Assembly (NCBI GenBank): GCA_030603485.1
Contig: JAUVXS010000109.1
Span: forward strand, 1 to 5,747
Reading direction: 5' to 3'
Length of the DNA stretch: 5,747 nt
DNA from: Dehalococcoidia bacterium
GTDB lineage: Bacteria > Chloroflexota > Dehalococcoidia > GIF9 > AB-539-J10
Within the stretch, counting starts at the first letter, position 1, and each line of letters opens with the position of its first letter. Below are positions 1 through 5,293 of the stretch, in pieces. A program made the translations under genes and the position numbers. The notes under the pieces are model-generated. The model was not told the DNA's origin. It made no database searches and saw nothing but the letters and a program-made list of their open reading frames with translations.

Positions 1-44
1 TAGGGCTGGAGGAAGACGTTGTCGAAGACGAAGTCTGGGAGTGA
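1..44 (+). CDS. C-terminal tail of an unidentified rightward gene (partial)
   Basis: Reading from base 3, the + strand gives GLEEDVVEDEVWE and then a TGA stop at 42-44. The composition (eight acidic residues out of thirteen, ending in Trp-Glu) resembles the charged C-terminal tail of a real cytoplasmic protein. The next + frame gives an arginine-rich peptide running to a TGA at 80-82, which looks less natural. Too little is present to name the family. The call rests only on composition and an open frame at the window edge, so it is tentative. Confidence 0.35.
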   Translation, partial: GLEEDVVEDEVWE

Positions 45-61
45 GGGATTGGAATGTCACC

Positions 62-90
62 TTGACTGCTGGGATGAGGTGATATATAGC
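62..90 (+). promoter_or_regulatory. Possible sigma-70-type promoter
   Basis: TTGACT at 62-67 matches the -35 consensus at five of six bases. TATAGC at 85-90 follows after 17 bases (four of six), and an overlapping TATATA at 83-88 gives 15-base spacing. The GAGGTGAT at 76-83 lies inside the spacer, so this promoter and that ribosome-binding sequence could not both serve the same start codon at 93 in the usual way. Weak call from pattern alone. Confidence 0.2.
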
Positions 91-193
91 GTATGGCAAA
101 CGCGGTCAAAGAAGTTTGTGGATGTATAATTAACTGCACAAATCATTCTAACTCTCTCGCTAGGGGAGAGAGAGTTAGAGAGAGGGAAATTCA

Positions 194-214
194 CCCTCAC
201 CCTGACCCTCTCCC
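194..214 (-). other. Four-tract G-quadruplex motif
   Basis: On the minus strand four GGG tracts are separated by loops of exactly three bases (AGA, TCA, TGA), matching the canonical G3N3 quadruplex pattern. On the + strand these are CCC at 194-196, 200-202, 206-208 and 212-214. The last two tracts also form part of the left arm of the second hairpin, so hairpin and quadruplex cannot form together. Whether it folds in the cell is unknown. Confidence 0.5.
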
Positions 215-232
215 TTCGAGGGAGAGGGTTTT
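205..232 (+). terminator. Terminator-like hairpin in the repeat
   Basis: An 11-bp perfect GC-rich stem (205-215 with 219-229) closes on a three-base TCG loop and runs directly into TTTT at 229-232 on the + strand. It could end rightward transcription from the gene finishing at base 44, although 160 bases downstream of a stop is far. The T-run is short and broken by ATAC, so termination would be only moderately efficient. It could simply be a by-product of the repeat. Confidence 0.35.
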
Positions 233-397
233 ATACAAAATTATTCGGAAGATTGTAGTTTTATAAGGCTCATTTAAAACAAACTGTCGTTTTTCGAAAG
301 GGTACCCGCTGCCGCTAACTATTTGCACACTTTTTGATGGTACCTCGAGTCCCAAACTCTTCGCACTAGAAAGTGCAGATGTGATTAATTCGAACTG

Positions 398-426
398 TTG
401 CACTGGCCAGAAAGGCTTGCTAAAAT
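398..426 (+). promoter_or_regulatory. Extended -10 promoter for the HNH gene
   Basis: TAAAAT at 421-426 matches the -10 consensus at five of six bases. It is preceded by TG at 418-419, one base upstream, which is the extended -10 arrangement. A partial -35 (TTGCAC, 398-403) sits 17 bases upstream. Transcription would start near 433, giving a leader of about 24 bases before the ATG at 457. Placement immediately before the only rightward gene supports the call. A weak ribosome-binding AGG lies at 446-448. Confidence 0.5.
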
Positions 427-456
427 AGCTAAATCGCTGATAACCAGGTTGTAGCT

Positions 457-966
457 ATGATAGATTCTCCGGTCCTAGTCCTTAATCAGAGTTATGCGCC
501 CCTTAACTTATGTCGCACGCGTCGGGCTATAGTGCTAATCTTTCGTGGCAAGGCTGAAGTGCTGGAAAATAGCAGAGGTGAGCTTCACTCTGTTAACCAG
601 GTATTTCAGATACCTTCAGTAATCCGACTCGTCTATATGGTTAGTCGTCCTCGCCATCAGAAAAAATTGAGCAGGCTTGAGGTATTTAACCGTGACCAAT
701 GCACCTGCCAGTATTGTGGCCGGCAAACCAAGGAGCTTACCTTAGACCATGTTATTCCACGGCGGCGGGGTGGGACGCACGCCTGGGACAATGTGGTTAG
801 TGCCTGCATTCCTTGCAACAGACGCAAAGGCGGACGTACGCCGGATGAAGCAAGGATGCAATTGCTGCATCAGCCACGTCCTCCTCGCACTGATGGCTTC
901 TATATCCCCTATCGCCGTCTCAATACTCATTATGAATGGCAAAAATATCTACCCTCTTTGAATTAG
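457..966 (+). CDS. HNH endonuclease family protein
   Basis: This 169-residue protein carries a zinc-supported HNH nuclease fold in its C-terminal half. Visible in order are Cys84-x2-Cys87 (CQYCG), the Asp97-His98 pair with the PRRRGG segment after it, Asn112, then Cys117-x2-Cys120 followed by Asn-Arg-Arg-Lys-Gly. The two CxxC pairs should bind structural zinc; His98, Asn112 and Asn121 fit the metal and catalytic positions. The first 70 residues (VLVLNQSYAPLNLCRTRRA and on) form the family-specific N-terminal region seen in stand-alone HNH proteins of Chloroflexota, Cyanobacteria and Deinococcota. No signal peptide or membrane segment is visible, so it is probably a cytoplasmic DNA-acting protein. 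The natural substrate of this family is not known to me. There is no methylase or restriction partner next to it, and it is transcribed away from the repeat and towards ricT. The ATG at 457 is supported by the promoter just upstream. Confidence 0.88.
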   Translation: MIDSPVLVLNQSYAPLNLCRTRRAIVLIFRGKAEVLENSRGELHSVNQVFQIPSVIRLVYMVSRPRHQKKLSRLEVFNRDQCTCQYCGRQTKELTLDHVIPRRRGGTHAWDNVVSACIPCNRRKGGRTPDEARMQLLHQPRPPRTDGFYIPYRRLNTHYEWQKYLPSLN

Positions 967-1013
967 ATTAACCCCATGAATTGGCTCCAAGTTTAATCAG
1001 GTCCCTGAGAAAA
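967..1013. other. Convergent spacer between HNH gene and ricT
   Basis: Forty-seven bases separate the stop of the rightward HNH gene from the stop of the leftward ricT. The stretch contains nested weak inverted repeats (ATTAA at 967-971 with TTAAT at 993-997, TTGG/CCAA inside), but no GC-rich stem with a T-run in either direction. No good bidirectional terminator is visible. Confidence 0.4.
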
Positions 1014-1808
1014 CTACCCCTTCTCTTCTGGATGAATTAATTCATCCAGAGCTACCTCTCTAATCATCCCATCATCCAATTGTATTTTTACTGTTTCCTT
1101 TAACAAGTTAGTGCTGATTACCCTGGCTTTACCCCAGGGTGTTAGTATTTCCTGTTTCGGCTGAGGCATCAGCTTTTTCATAGCTGCATATTCTTTACTT
1201 TCATATGACAGGCAGCAAAGGAGCCTTCCACAGATGCCCGATATCTTCATAGGATTCAAGGCCAAGCTCTGTTCCTTAGCCATTTTAATAGATACTGGGG
1301 CAAATCTGGTGAGGAAATTCTGGCAACATAAAGGATAGCCGCACTTGCCTATGCTACCCAACAGCTTAGCCTCATCTCTTGCCCCCAGTTGCCTTAACTC
1401 CACCCGCCTTTCCAGAGCATGGCTCAGTTTTCGAACCAAGTCCCGGAAGTCCACCCTTTCCTCAGCGCTGAAGAATATGGTCACGTGCTCGCCATTAGTA
1501 TCACAGCGAGCCGCTAGTGGCTTCATCTTTAAACCAAGTTGAGCTGCCATTTCAGTGCACTTGTTTAAGGCTTCTTTTTCCAGGTTCTGCCGAACTTCCT
1601 CCAAATCCTCCGCCTCAGCCCGGCGTACCACCATCATTAATTGCCCGCCTGGTTGAGACGGGGCTTCAAGAGTAATGACTTCAGCCACATCCAGACCACG
1701 ACCGGTATCCACCACTACATAGTCGCTTACTTGCAGGGATATCTCACCAGCGTCACAGTAAATTAATTTTCCTCTAGAGCGGAATTTGACTCCAATTATG
1801 TTAGCCAT
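1014..1808 (-). CDS. ricT: PSP1-domain protein RicT (YaaT family)
   Basis: The 264-residue product matches the RicT/YaaT (PSP1) family in length (Bacillus RicT is about 275). The N-terminus (VKFRSRGKLIYCDAGE) is typical for the family. The most telling feature is two Cys-x4-Cys-Cys motifs, Cys156/161/162 (KCGYPLCC) and Cys193/198/199 (ICGRLLCC); in Bacillus the equivalent cysteines help the Ric proteins hold iron-sulfur clusters. There RicT acts with RicA and RicF to direct RNase Y in mRNA processing and affects competence, sporulation and biofilm. No ricA or ricF gene is seen here, so the role in this organism is open. The gene follows holB by 41 bases, an order also found in Bacillus, which supports both names. 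The ATG start gives the normal family N-terminus, but no good ribosome-binding sequence stands at the right distance; GGAG is more than 20 bases upstream. Confidence 0.9.
   Translation of the reverse strand: MANIIGVKFRSRGKLIYCDAGEISLQVSDYVVVDTGRGLDVAEVITLEAPSQPGGQLMMVVRRAEAEDLEEVRQNLEKEALNKCTEMAAQLGLKMKPLAARCDTNGEHVTIFFSAEERVDFRDLVRKLSHALERRVELRQLGARDEAKLLGSIGKCGYPLCCQNFLTRFAPVSIKMAKEQSLALNPMKISGICGRLLCCLSYESKEYAAMKKLMPQPKQEILTPWGKARVISTNLLKETVKIQLDDGMIREVALDELIHPEEKG
1027..1050. repeat. Perfect 24-base palindrome at the 3' end of ricT
   Basis: The 12 bases at 1027-1038 (TCTGGATGAATT) are exactly the reverse complement of 1039-1050, with no loop. It lies inside the last dozen codons of ricT (the LDELIHPEE region). 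As RNA it would fold to a hairpin of about 10 bp. On the minus strand the stem is followed by a purine-rich stretch, then TAGTTTTC, so a terminator role is possible but not strong. Alternatively it is a protein-binding dyad, or chance. Confidence 0.6.
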
Positions 1809-1816
1809 CGAGATAT

Positions 1817-1822
1817 ATTATA
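1817..1822 (-). promoter_or_regulatory. Consensus -10 box just before ricT
   Basis: TATAAT on the minus strand is a perfect -10 hexamer within an AT-rich run, ending eight bases before the ricT start codon. A start site about seven bases downstream would fall at or next to the ATG, giving a nearly leaderless message. No -35 is visible at 16-18 bases upstream. Chance in AT-rich spacer is quite possible, and readthrough from holB is the simpler source of ricT mRNA. Confidence 0.2.
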
Positions 1823-1849
1823 TTCTAAACTCCACAATGACGTTCTCGT

Positions 1850-2890
1850 TCAGGATTTTATACTCAATTCTTTTCCAGGTAAGTTGAGCATCAGCCACTC
1901 CAATGCTAAACGGGGATTAACATTCTTAGAGATTTCTTCCTGTAACAAACAAAGATTAGCAAGAAACCCTTCAATCTCGCTCAGACTTAATCCCCTGGCT
2001 TGTTCTTCCAGAGTTCTATCATAATCTACATTGATGATGGCCTCCCTGCAACCACCTTTAATGAGCATCAAATCACGCCACCAGTCGAGCCAAATCTCTA
2101 TTATTTCTGCCCCGGCTCTCCGATTCTGGCTTAATTGGCTTGCCAGCTCCTGGGCATAGGCAAACCTTTGCTCTAAGCCGGCAGGCAATAAAGAGAACAG
2201 CTTAACTATCCTTTGGGACCGCTGCTCTAATATATCGTCATTTGCCAAAGCGGACAGTGCCCAGCCAAGGCGACCATGGCACAAGTGAGTCAAAAGCTTC
2301 GCTTTATTAGCATCAACCTCATATGAGCTGATGAGTATCTCCTGTACTCGCTCTGATGGCACAGGCTTCAATTCCAGCCGTTGACAACGTGAAATAATTG
2401 TCGGCAAAAGATGCTCCTCCTCGGCAGCCAATAAAAGCCAAACTACCATTTGCGGTGGCTCTTCCAATATCTTGAGCAAAGAATTAGCCGCCTCAGTAGA
2501 TAGGTATTCAGCGTCATCAATGATAAACACTTTGCACTTACCTTCATATGGTGGCAGGTTGGCCATCCGTTGAAGTTCCAACATATCCTTGATACCTATC
2601 TCCGTTTTATGCTCTAGACTATTAGAGGTGACGGCAGACTCTATTCTGGAATCCACGCTAATAGAAATAACATCAGCGTGCTTGCTTTCCAGGATTCGTT
2701 GGCAGGAACGACATTGACCGCAAGGCACCTCGGGCCCATCGCAATTCAGAGCTTGAGCCAAATTGAAGGCTAAAGTCCCTTTGCCCACATGCCGCGGCCC
2801 TACTAGAAGATAGGCGTGGGCTATTGTATTGGTTTTAAGGCTGTAATCCAGCAAAGATAAAATTCTATCTTGTCCTATAACTTGCCACAT
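1850..2890 (-). CDS. holB: DNA polymerase III delta' subunit
   Basis: This 346-residue protein is a clamp-loader AAA+ subunit, part of the complex that opens and loads the sliding clamp onto primed DNA. It starts with the family pattern WQVIGQDRILSLLDYSLK. A P-loop-like segment follows at 31-39 (GPRHVGKGT), in which the residue after the lysine is Gly rather than Ser/Thr, as is common in delta'. Next come a four-cysteine zinc site (Cys50, 57, 60, 63), a Walker B-like FIIDDAE around 122-128 leading into the NSLLKILEEPP helix, and the SRC motif at 167-169 that supplies the arginine finger. The C-terminal 170 residues are the helical collar domain. DnaX (gamma/tau) is the alternative, but it usually has an intact GKT/GKS P-loop. 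The ATG comes one base after the lysA stop with no clear ribosome-binding sequence, so translation is probably coupled to lysA. ricT follows, as in Bacillus; no thymidylate kinase gene is adjacent. Confidence 0.9.
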   Translation of the reverse strand: MWQVIGQDRILSLLDYSLKTNTIAHAYLLVGPRHVGKGTLAFNLAQALNCDGPEVPCGQCRSCQRILESKHADVISISVDSRIESAVTSNSLEHKTEIGIKDMLELQRMANLPPYEGKCKVFIIDDAEYLSTEAANSLLKILEEPPQMVVWLLLAAEEEHLLPTIISRCQRLELKPVPSERVQEILISSYEVDANKAKLLTHLCHGRLGWALSALANDDILEQRSQRIVKLFSLLPAGLEQRFAYAQELASQLSQNRRAGAEIIEIWLDWWRDLMLIKGGCREAIINVDYDRTLEEQARGLSLSEIEGFLANLCLLQEEISKNVNPRLALEWLMLNLPGKELSIKS

Positions 2891-2891
2891 G

Positions 2892-4217
2892 TTAAATTAG
2901 GTCCAGACTCATCAAATCTTGATATGTTTCCCGGCGCCGAATAAGACGCGCTCGACCTTCATTCACCGTGACTATAGCCGGCCTGGGCACGGCATTGTAA
3001 TTGCTCGACATAGGTATAGAATAGGCACCGCAAACTGGAATAGCTATGATGTCACCGGGCTGCACTACAGCCAAACTGGCATCCCTGACTAAGATATCAC
3101 CGGACTCGCAGAGCTTACCAGCAATAGTAACCGCCTCTCTCTTTGCCTCCAAAGCTTTGTTAGCCACCAATGCCTCATATTTAGCTCCATAAAGAGCCGG
3201 ACGGATGTTGTCGCTTATGCCGCCATCGACACAGACATATTTCTTTATGCCGGGTATCTCCTTAATCGCCCCGACCTTGTATAATGCCACTCCGGCCTGG
3301 CCGACGATTGCTCTTCCTGGCTCGATAATGAGCCGGGGGCGACTCAATCCCAGTTCCGAAACAAGACCATTGAGCTTGCCAGTTAGAGCACTAGCATAGC
3401 CATCTATTGTGGGTACTCTAGCATCCAGAGTGTATGGAACGGCAAAGCCGCCACCGATGTCGAACTCGCTAAGGTTGAAGCCGAATTTTCGGCCCATTTC
3501 CCGGGCAAAGCGAAGCACAAGCTCTATAGCTAGCTCATAAGGCTGAACTTCAGACACCGGGGAGCCGAGATGGAAATGCAAGCCCAGAAGGTTAAGGTTG
3601 GAGGCCGACAAAGCCTGGTTTACCGCCTCTTCAGCTTGCCCGGTAGCCAGGGGAAAGCCAAATTTGCTCTCTATAGTCCCGGTAGTAGTGTATTGGTGAG
3701 TGTGGGGGTCTACCCCCGGAGTGAGGCGTAGCAAAATATTCTGGCTAGTCCTCCTTTCTCCAGCCAGCCTATTAAGCAACTCAAGCTCATAGAAGTTGTC
3801 CACCACAATTCTGCCAACTCCCAAATCCAGGGCAAGATTTAGTTCTTCCGGCGTCTTGTTGTTGCCATGGAAATAGACCTTGTCCAGAGGAAAGTCAACG
3901 GAATGGGCGATGCTAAGTTCTCCCCCAGAGACGACATCGAGTCCCAGGTCCTCTTCCTTAAATATAAGAGCTAAAGCCCTGTTCAGGAAGGCTTTAGAGG
4001 CATAAATAACCAGGGTATCAGGATGATATTTACAGAACTCATCTTTGAATTCACGGCCCTTATGGCGGAGGGTGGACTCATCAAAAAGATAGAGCGGCGT
4101 GCCGAATTCCTTCACCAGGTCAACGATATCGCAGCCGCCGATAACGAGATGTCCTCGATTATTCACCTCAGCGGTTAAAGGGAAAAGGGCTAGCTCAGTC
4201 GCCTGGCTTGTGTTCAT
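2892..4217 (-). CDS. lysA: Diaminopimelate decarboxylase
   Basis: LysA removes carbon dioxide from meso-diaminopimelate to give L-lysine, the last step of the pathway, in the cytoplasm using pyridoxal phosphate (PLP). From the ATG at 4217 the product is 441 residues, normal for the family. Key elements are the PLP lysine Lys75 in YASKAF, HFHLGS at 214-219, the glycine-rich DIGGGF (253-258), EPGR at 299-302 (phosphate binding), the active-site CESGD at 370-374 and YSIPMSSNYN at 399-408. The N-terminal barrel and C-terminal beta domain both look complete. A longer version starts at TTG 4253 and adds 12 residues (MTYLGIPSYHIS when that TTG is read as Met). I prefer the ATG because the family-like sequence (LFPLTAEV) begins just after it, but neither start has a good ribosome-binding sequence. 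The stop is one base before holB, so the two are surely cotranscribed. A foldable leader lies upstream. Confidence 0.93.
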   Translation of the reverse strand: MNTSQATELALFPLTAEVNNRGHLVIGGCDIVDLVKEFGTPLYLFDESTLRHKGREFKDEFCKYHPDTLVIYASKAFLNRALALIFKEEDLGLDVVSGGELSIAHSVDFPLDKVYFHGNNKTPEELNLALDLGVGRIVVDNFYELELLNRLAGERRTSQNILLRLTPGVDPHTHQYTTTGTIESKFGFPLATGQAEEAVNQALSASNLNLLGLHFHLGSPVSEVQPYELAIELVLRFAREMGRKFGFNLSEFDIGGGFAVPYTLDARVPTIDGYASALTGKLNGLVSELGLSRPRLIIEPGRAIVGQAGVALYKVGAIKEIPGIKKYVCVDGGISDNIRPALYGAKYEALVANKALEAKREAVTIAGKLCESGDILVRDASLAVVQPGDIIAIPVCGAYSIPMSSNYNAVPRPAIVTVNEGRARLIRRRETYQDLMSLDLI

Positions 4218-4283
4218 ACTGATATGGTAGCTTGGAATGCCCAGGTAAGTCAAAAGTCTCGAATGAATTCTCGACGGTTGGTT

Positions 4284-4302
4284 AAAAAGACCTGTGGCCT
4301 CC
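4284..4302 (-). terminator. Short hairpin with T-run in the lysA leader
   Basis: On the minus strand GGAGGCC (4302-4296), a three-base ACA loop, and GGTC (4292-4289) run into TTTTT (4288-4284). The core stem is four pairs including one G-U, extended by A-T and G-U pairs into the T-run, so it is weak as a stand-alone terminator. Its location between the larger fold and lysA is where an attenuator would be. AGACC at 4353-4357 could pair with GGTCT at 4288-4292 and prevent the hairpin forming. Confidence 0.3.
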
Positions 4303-4306
4303 TAAC

Positions 4307-4462
4307 ACTCAGCCTTACTTTAAACCTGAAGGTTTCTAATAGGTTCCCTGTGGGTCTGCCACTAGAAAATCCAATAACGTTCTGAGGATAAAAGACGTTA
4401 CCCAAGGCAACTGTGGGAAATCTTTGATTTCCCTTCTATCCGATGTTATGCAAGGGCTGAGT
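4307..4462 (-). ncRNA. Candidate structured leader RNA upstream of lysA
   Basis: The 264 bases before the lysA ATG contain no gene after the acetyltransferase stop at 4481. On the minus strand ACTCAGCC (4462-4455) pairs perfectly with GGCTGAGT (4314-4307). After one bulged C the helix continues with TTGC against GTAA, giving 12 pairs that close a domain of about 156 bases. Inside are a perfect 8-bp hairpin with AAA loop (4415-4433), a 6-bp stem TAACGT/ACGTTA (4375-4400), a GTGG/CCAC hairpin (4350-4362) and a 6-bp AAACCT/AGGTTT hairpin (4322-4335). This layout of a closing helix, several arms and a downstream T-run hairpin resembles a riboswitch or attenuator, and lysA genes are often lysine-controlled. 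I do not see the conserved lysine-riboswitch (L-box) or T-box sequences, and it resembles no other class I know. It could instead be DNA brought in with the acetyltransferase gene. Confidence 0.35.
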
Positions 4463-4480
4463 CCATGCAATTTCAGACTA

Positions 4481-5254
4481 TTATAGAATCTTATTCATAA
4501 TATTTTTGAACCGTGTATTGCTAATTGGAGTTTCAGCAACAACCTTTCCATCATACACTACACAAAAGGTCCCAAACGGGCATGGACTGTTTTGGGCTTC
4601 CTGGCAATTTTTTAGCTCGATTATATTTGCTTTTATGTTATATACCTTCTCCGCAGTCTCACTTATTTCTCTAACATTTTTGACTGAGTAGGGACATTGA
4701 TCTGCCCTAATTATCGTTAGGCCTTTGCTATATTGACTTAGTCTTTTTCCCCAGTCTCCTTTGAATTTCGGGGATCGTGCCTTTTCATTCAGTTTTCTCA
4801 TAAGTAACTCAAAATCAGGAGATGCTTTATCCACAACCTCAAAACCATTTTTGACGAATAATTCCTTCCCCGCCATAAATGAACCTTTACGAGTTACCAC
4901 AGCAACCCCCTGCATATTTCCCTTTCCAGCATCTTTTAGGCATTCATCCACCAAAAGCGTTCCATAACCTTTTCCCTTATAAGCACGTTTAAAACCAACA
5001 AACATACAGTGAATGAACAAATATCCACCTGCTTCAACTGGTCTCCAGCAGTATTCACCTGGAATGTATTCAATCATACCCTGACTTCCATCCTCATCTG
5101 AGTACAATGTCTTGATTTTCATACCTTCTGAGAAACGGTCTTTTAGCCATTCAATCTTTTCTGGGTATCCTTCTCTCTTAATGTTTTTATACCCGCAAAC
5201 TCCGTATTCAAGAATATTGTCTGCATTTGTATCAATTATCTCTATTCTTTCCAT
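4481..5254 (-). CDS. GNAT acetyltransferase with C-terminal YoaP-like domain
   Basis: The 257-residue protein has two parts. Residues from about 1 to 155 form a GNAT N-acetyltransferase: the acetyl-CoA pyrophosphate loop is at 92-98 (YKGKGYG), preceded by the beta-strand LFIHCMFV, and ARG-like later strands end in ELFVKNGFEVVDK (131-143). Residues 178-257 match what I remember of the YoaP-like domain of Bacillus YoaP (about 250 residues). This part has CPYS at 187-190 after a beta-strand, and CPFGTFCVVYDGKVV at 225-239, which looks like a thioredoxin/glutaredoxin fold with one active-site cysteine. The substrate is unknown. Start ATG 5254 has AAGAGGT seven bases upstream. G+C is about 39% over 4501-5220 against about 51% in sampled lysA, suggesting transfer. 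It splits the dehydrogenase from lysA and has no partner gene. Confidence is high for GNAT and moderate for the second domain. Confidence 0.85.
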   Translation of the reverse strand: MERIEIIDTNADNILEYGVCGYKNIKREGYPEKIEWLKDRFSEGMKIKTLYSDEDGSQGMIEYIPGEYCWRPVEAGGYLFIHCMFVGFKRAYKGKGYGTLLVDECLKDAGKGNMQGVAVVTRKGSFMAGKELFVKNGFEVVDKASPDFELLMRKLNEKARSPKFKGDWGKRLSQYSKGLTIIRADQCPYSVKNVREISETAEKVYNIKANIIELKNCQEAQNSPCPFGTFCVVYDGKVVAETPISNTRFKNIMNKIL

Positions 5255-5261
5255 TATCCAT

Positions 5262-5268
5262 ACCTCTT
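5262..5268 (-). promoter_or_regulatory. Ribosome-binding site of the acetyltransferase gene
   Basis: AAGAGGT on the minus strand sits seven bases before the ATG at 5254, a good match and spacing. It fixes that start over another ATG at 5261-5259, which is out of frame and too close to this site. It is the clearest ribosome-binding sequence among the leftward genes; lysA, holB and ricT lack one. Confidence 0.7.
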
Positions 5269-5293
5269 ATAAATCTTGTAGCTTTGTTTGAGT

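Larger units (their letters stand above)
148..232. repeat. Two-hairpin intergenic repeat (REP/MITE-like)
   Basis: Two adjacent inverted repeats fill this stretch. The first has perfect 11-base arms at 148-158 and 168-178 around a 9-base loop, built of CT/AG dinucleotides. The second has perfect 11-base arms at 205-215 and 219-229 around TCG. Between them lies a CCC-N3 series. Short elements rich in CCCTCTCCC/GGGAGAGGG and tandem hairpins are commonly dispersed in intergenic DNA of many environmental bacteria, so this is probably one copy of a multicopy element. No target-site duplication or transposase is visible. Copy number cannot be judged from one window. Confidence 0.6.
76..266 (+). other. 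Doubtful small frame with strong Shine-Dalgarno-like sequence
   Basis: GAGGTGAT at 76-83 is an eight-base match to the complement of the 16S rRNA 3' end. An ATG at 93-95 opens a 57-codon frame ending with TAA at 264-266. The peptide starts MANAVKEVCGCIINCTN and then reads straight through the hairpin repeat at 148-232, giving arginine/proline-rich sequence of no natural look. The distance from GAGG to the ATG (13 bases) is longer than ideal. Either this is chance, or it is the 5' remnant of a short gene interrupted by the repeat. I do not recognise the N-terminal residues and propose no function. Confidence 0.15.

Noticed and set aside
148..232. CRISPR array
   Set aside because: There are only two different hairpins and no regularly spaced identical repeats with unique spacers.
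197..403. 68-codon leftward frame starting with GTG at 403
   Set aside because: No ribosome-binding sequence, its start lies over the HNH promoter, it runs into the repeat at its 3' end, and its product matches no family I know.
742..961. Open frames on both strands within the HNH gene
   Set aside because: They overlap the well-supported zinc-HNH motifs in another frame and have no start signals or recognisable product.
1850..2890. DnaX (gamma/tau) instead of delta'
   Set aside because: The P-loop ends GKGT rather than GKT/GKS, the length is short for tau, and the gene is next to ricT as holB is in Bacillus.
4298..4302. GGAGG on the minus strand as a ribosome-binding site
   Set aside because: No ATG, GTG or TTG lies within usable distance downstream; it more likely forms part of the T-run hairpin stem.
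4254..4480. Lysine riboswitch or T-box upstream of lysA
   Set aside because: Looked for the conserved L-box and T-box sequences (such as the T-box GGGTGGNACC core) and found none; only the general layout fits.
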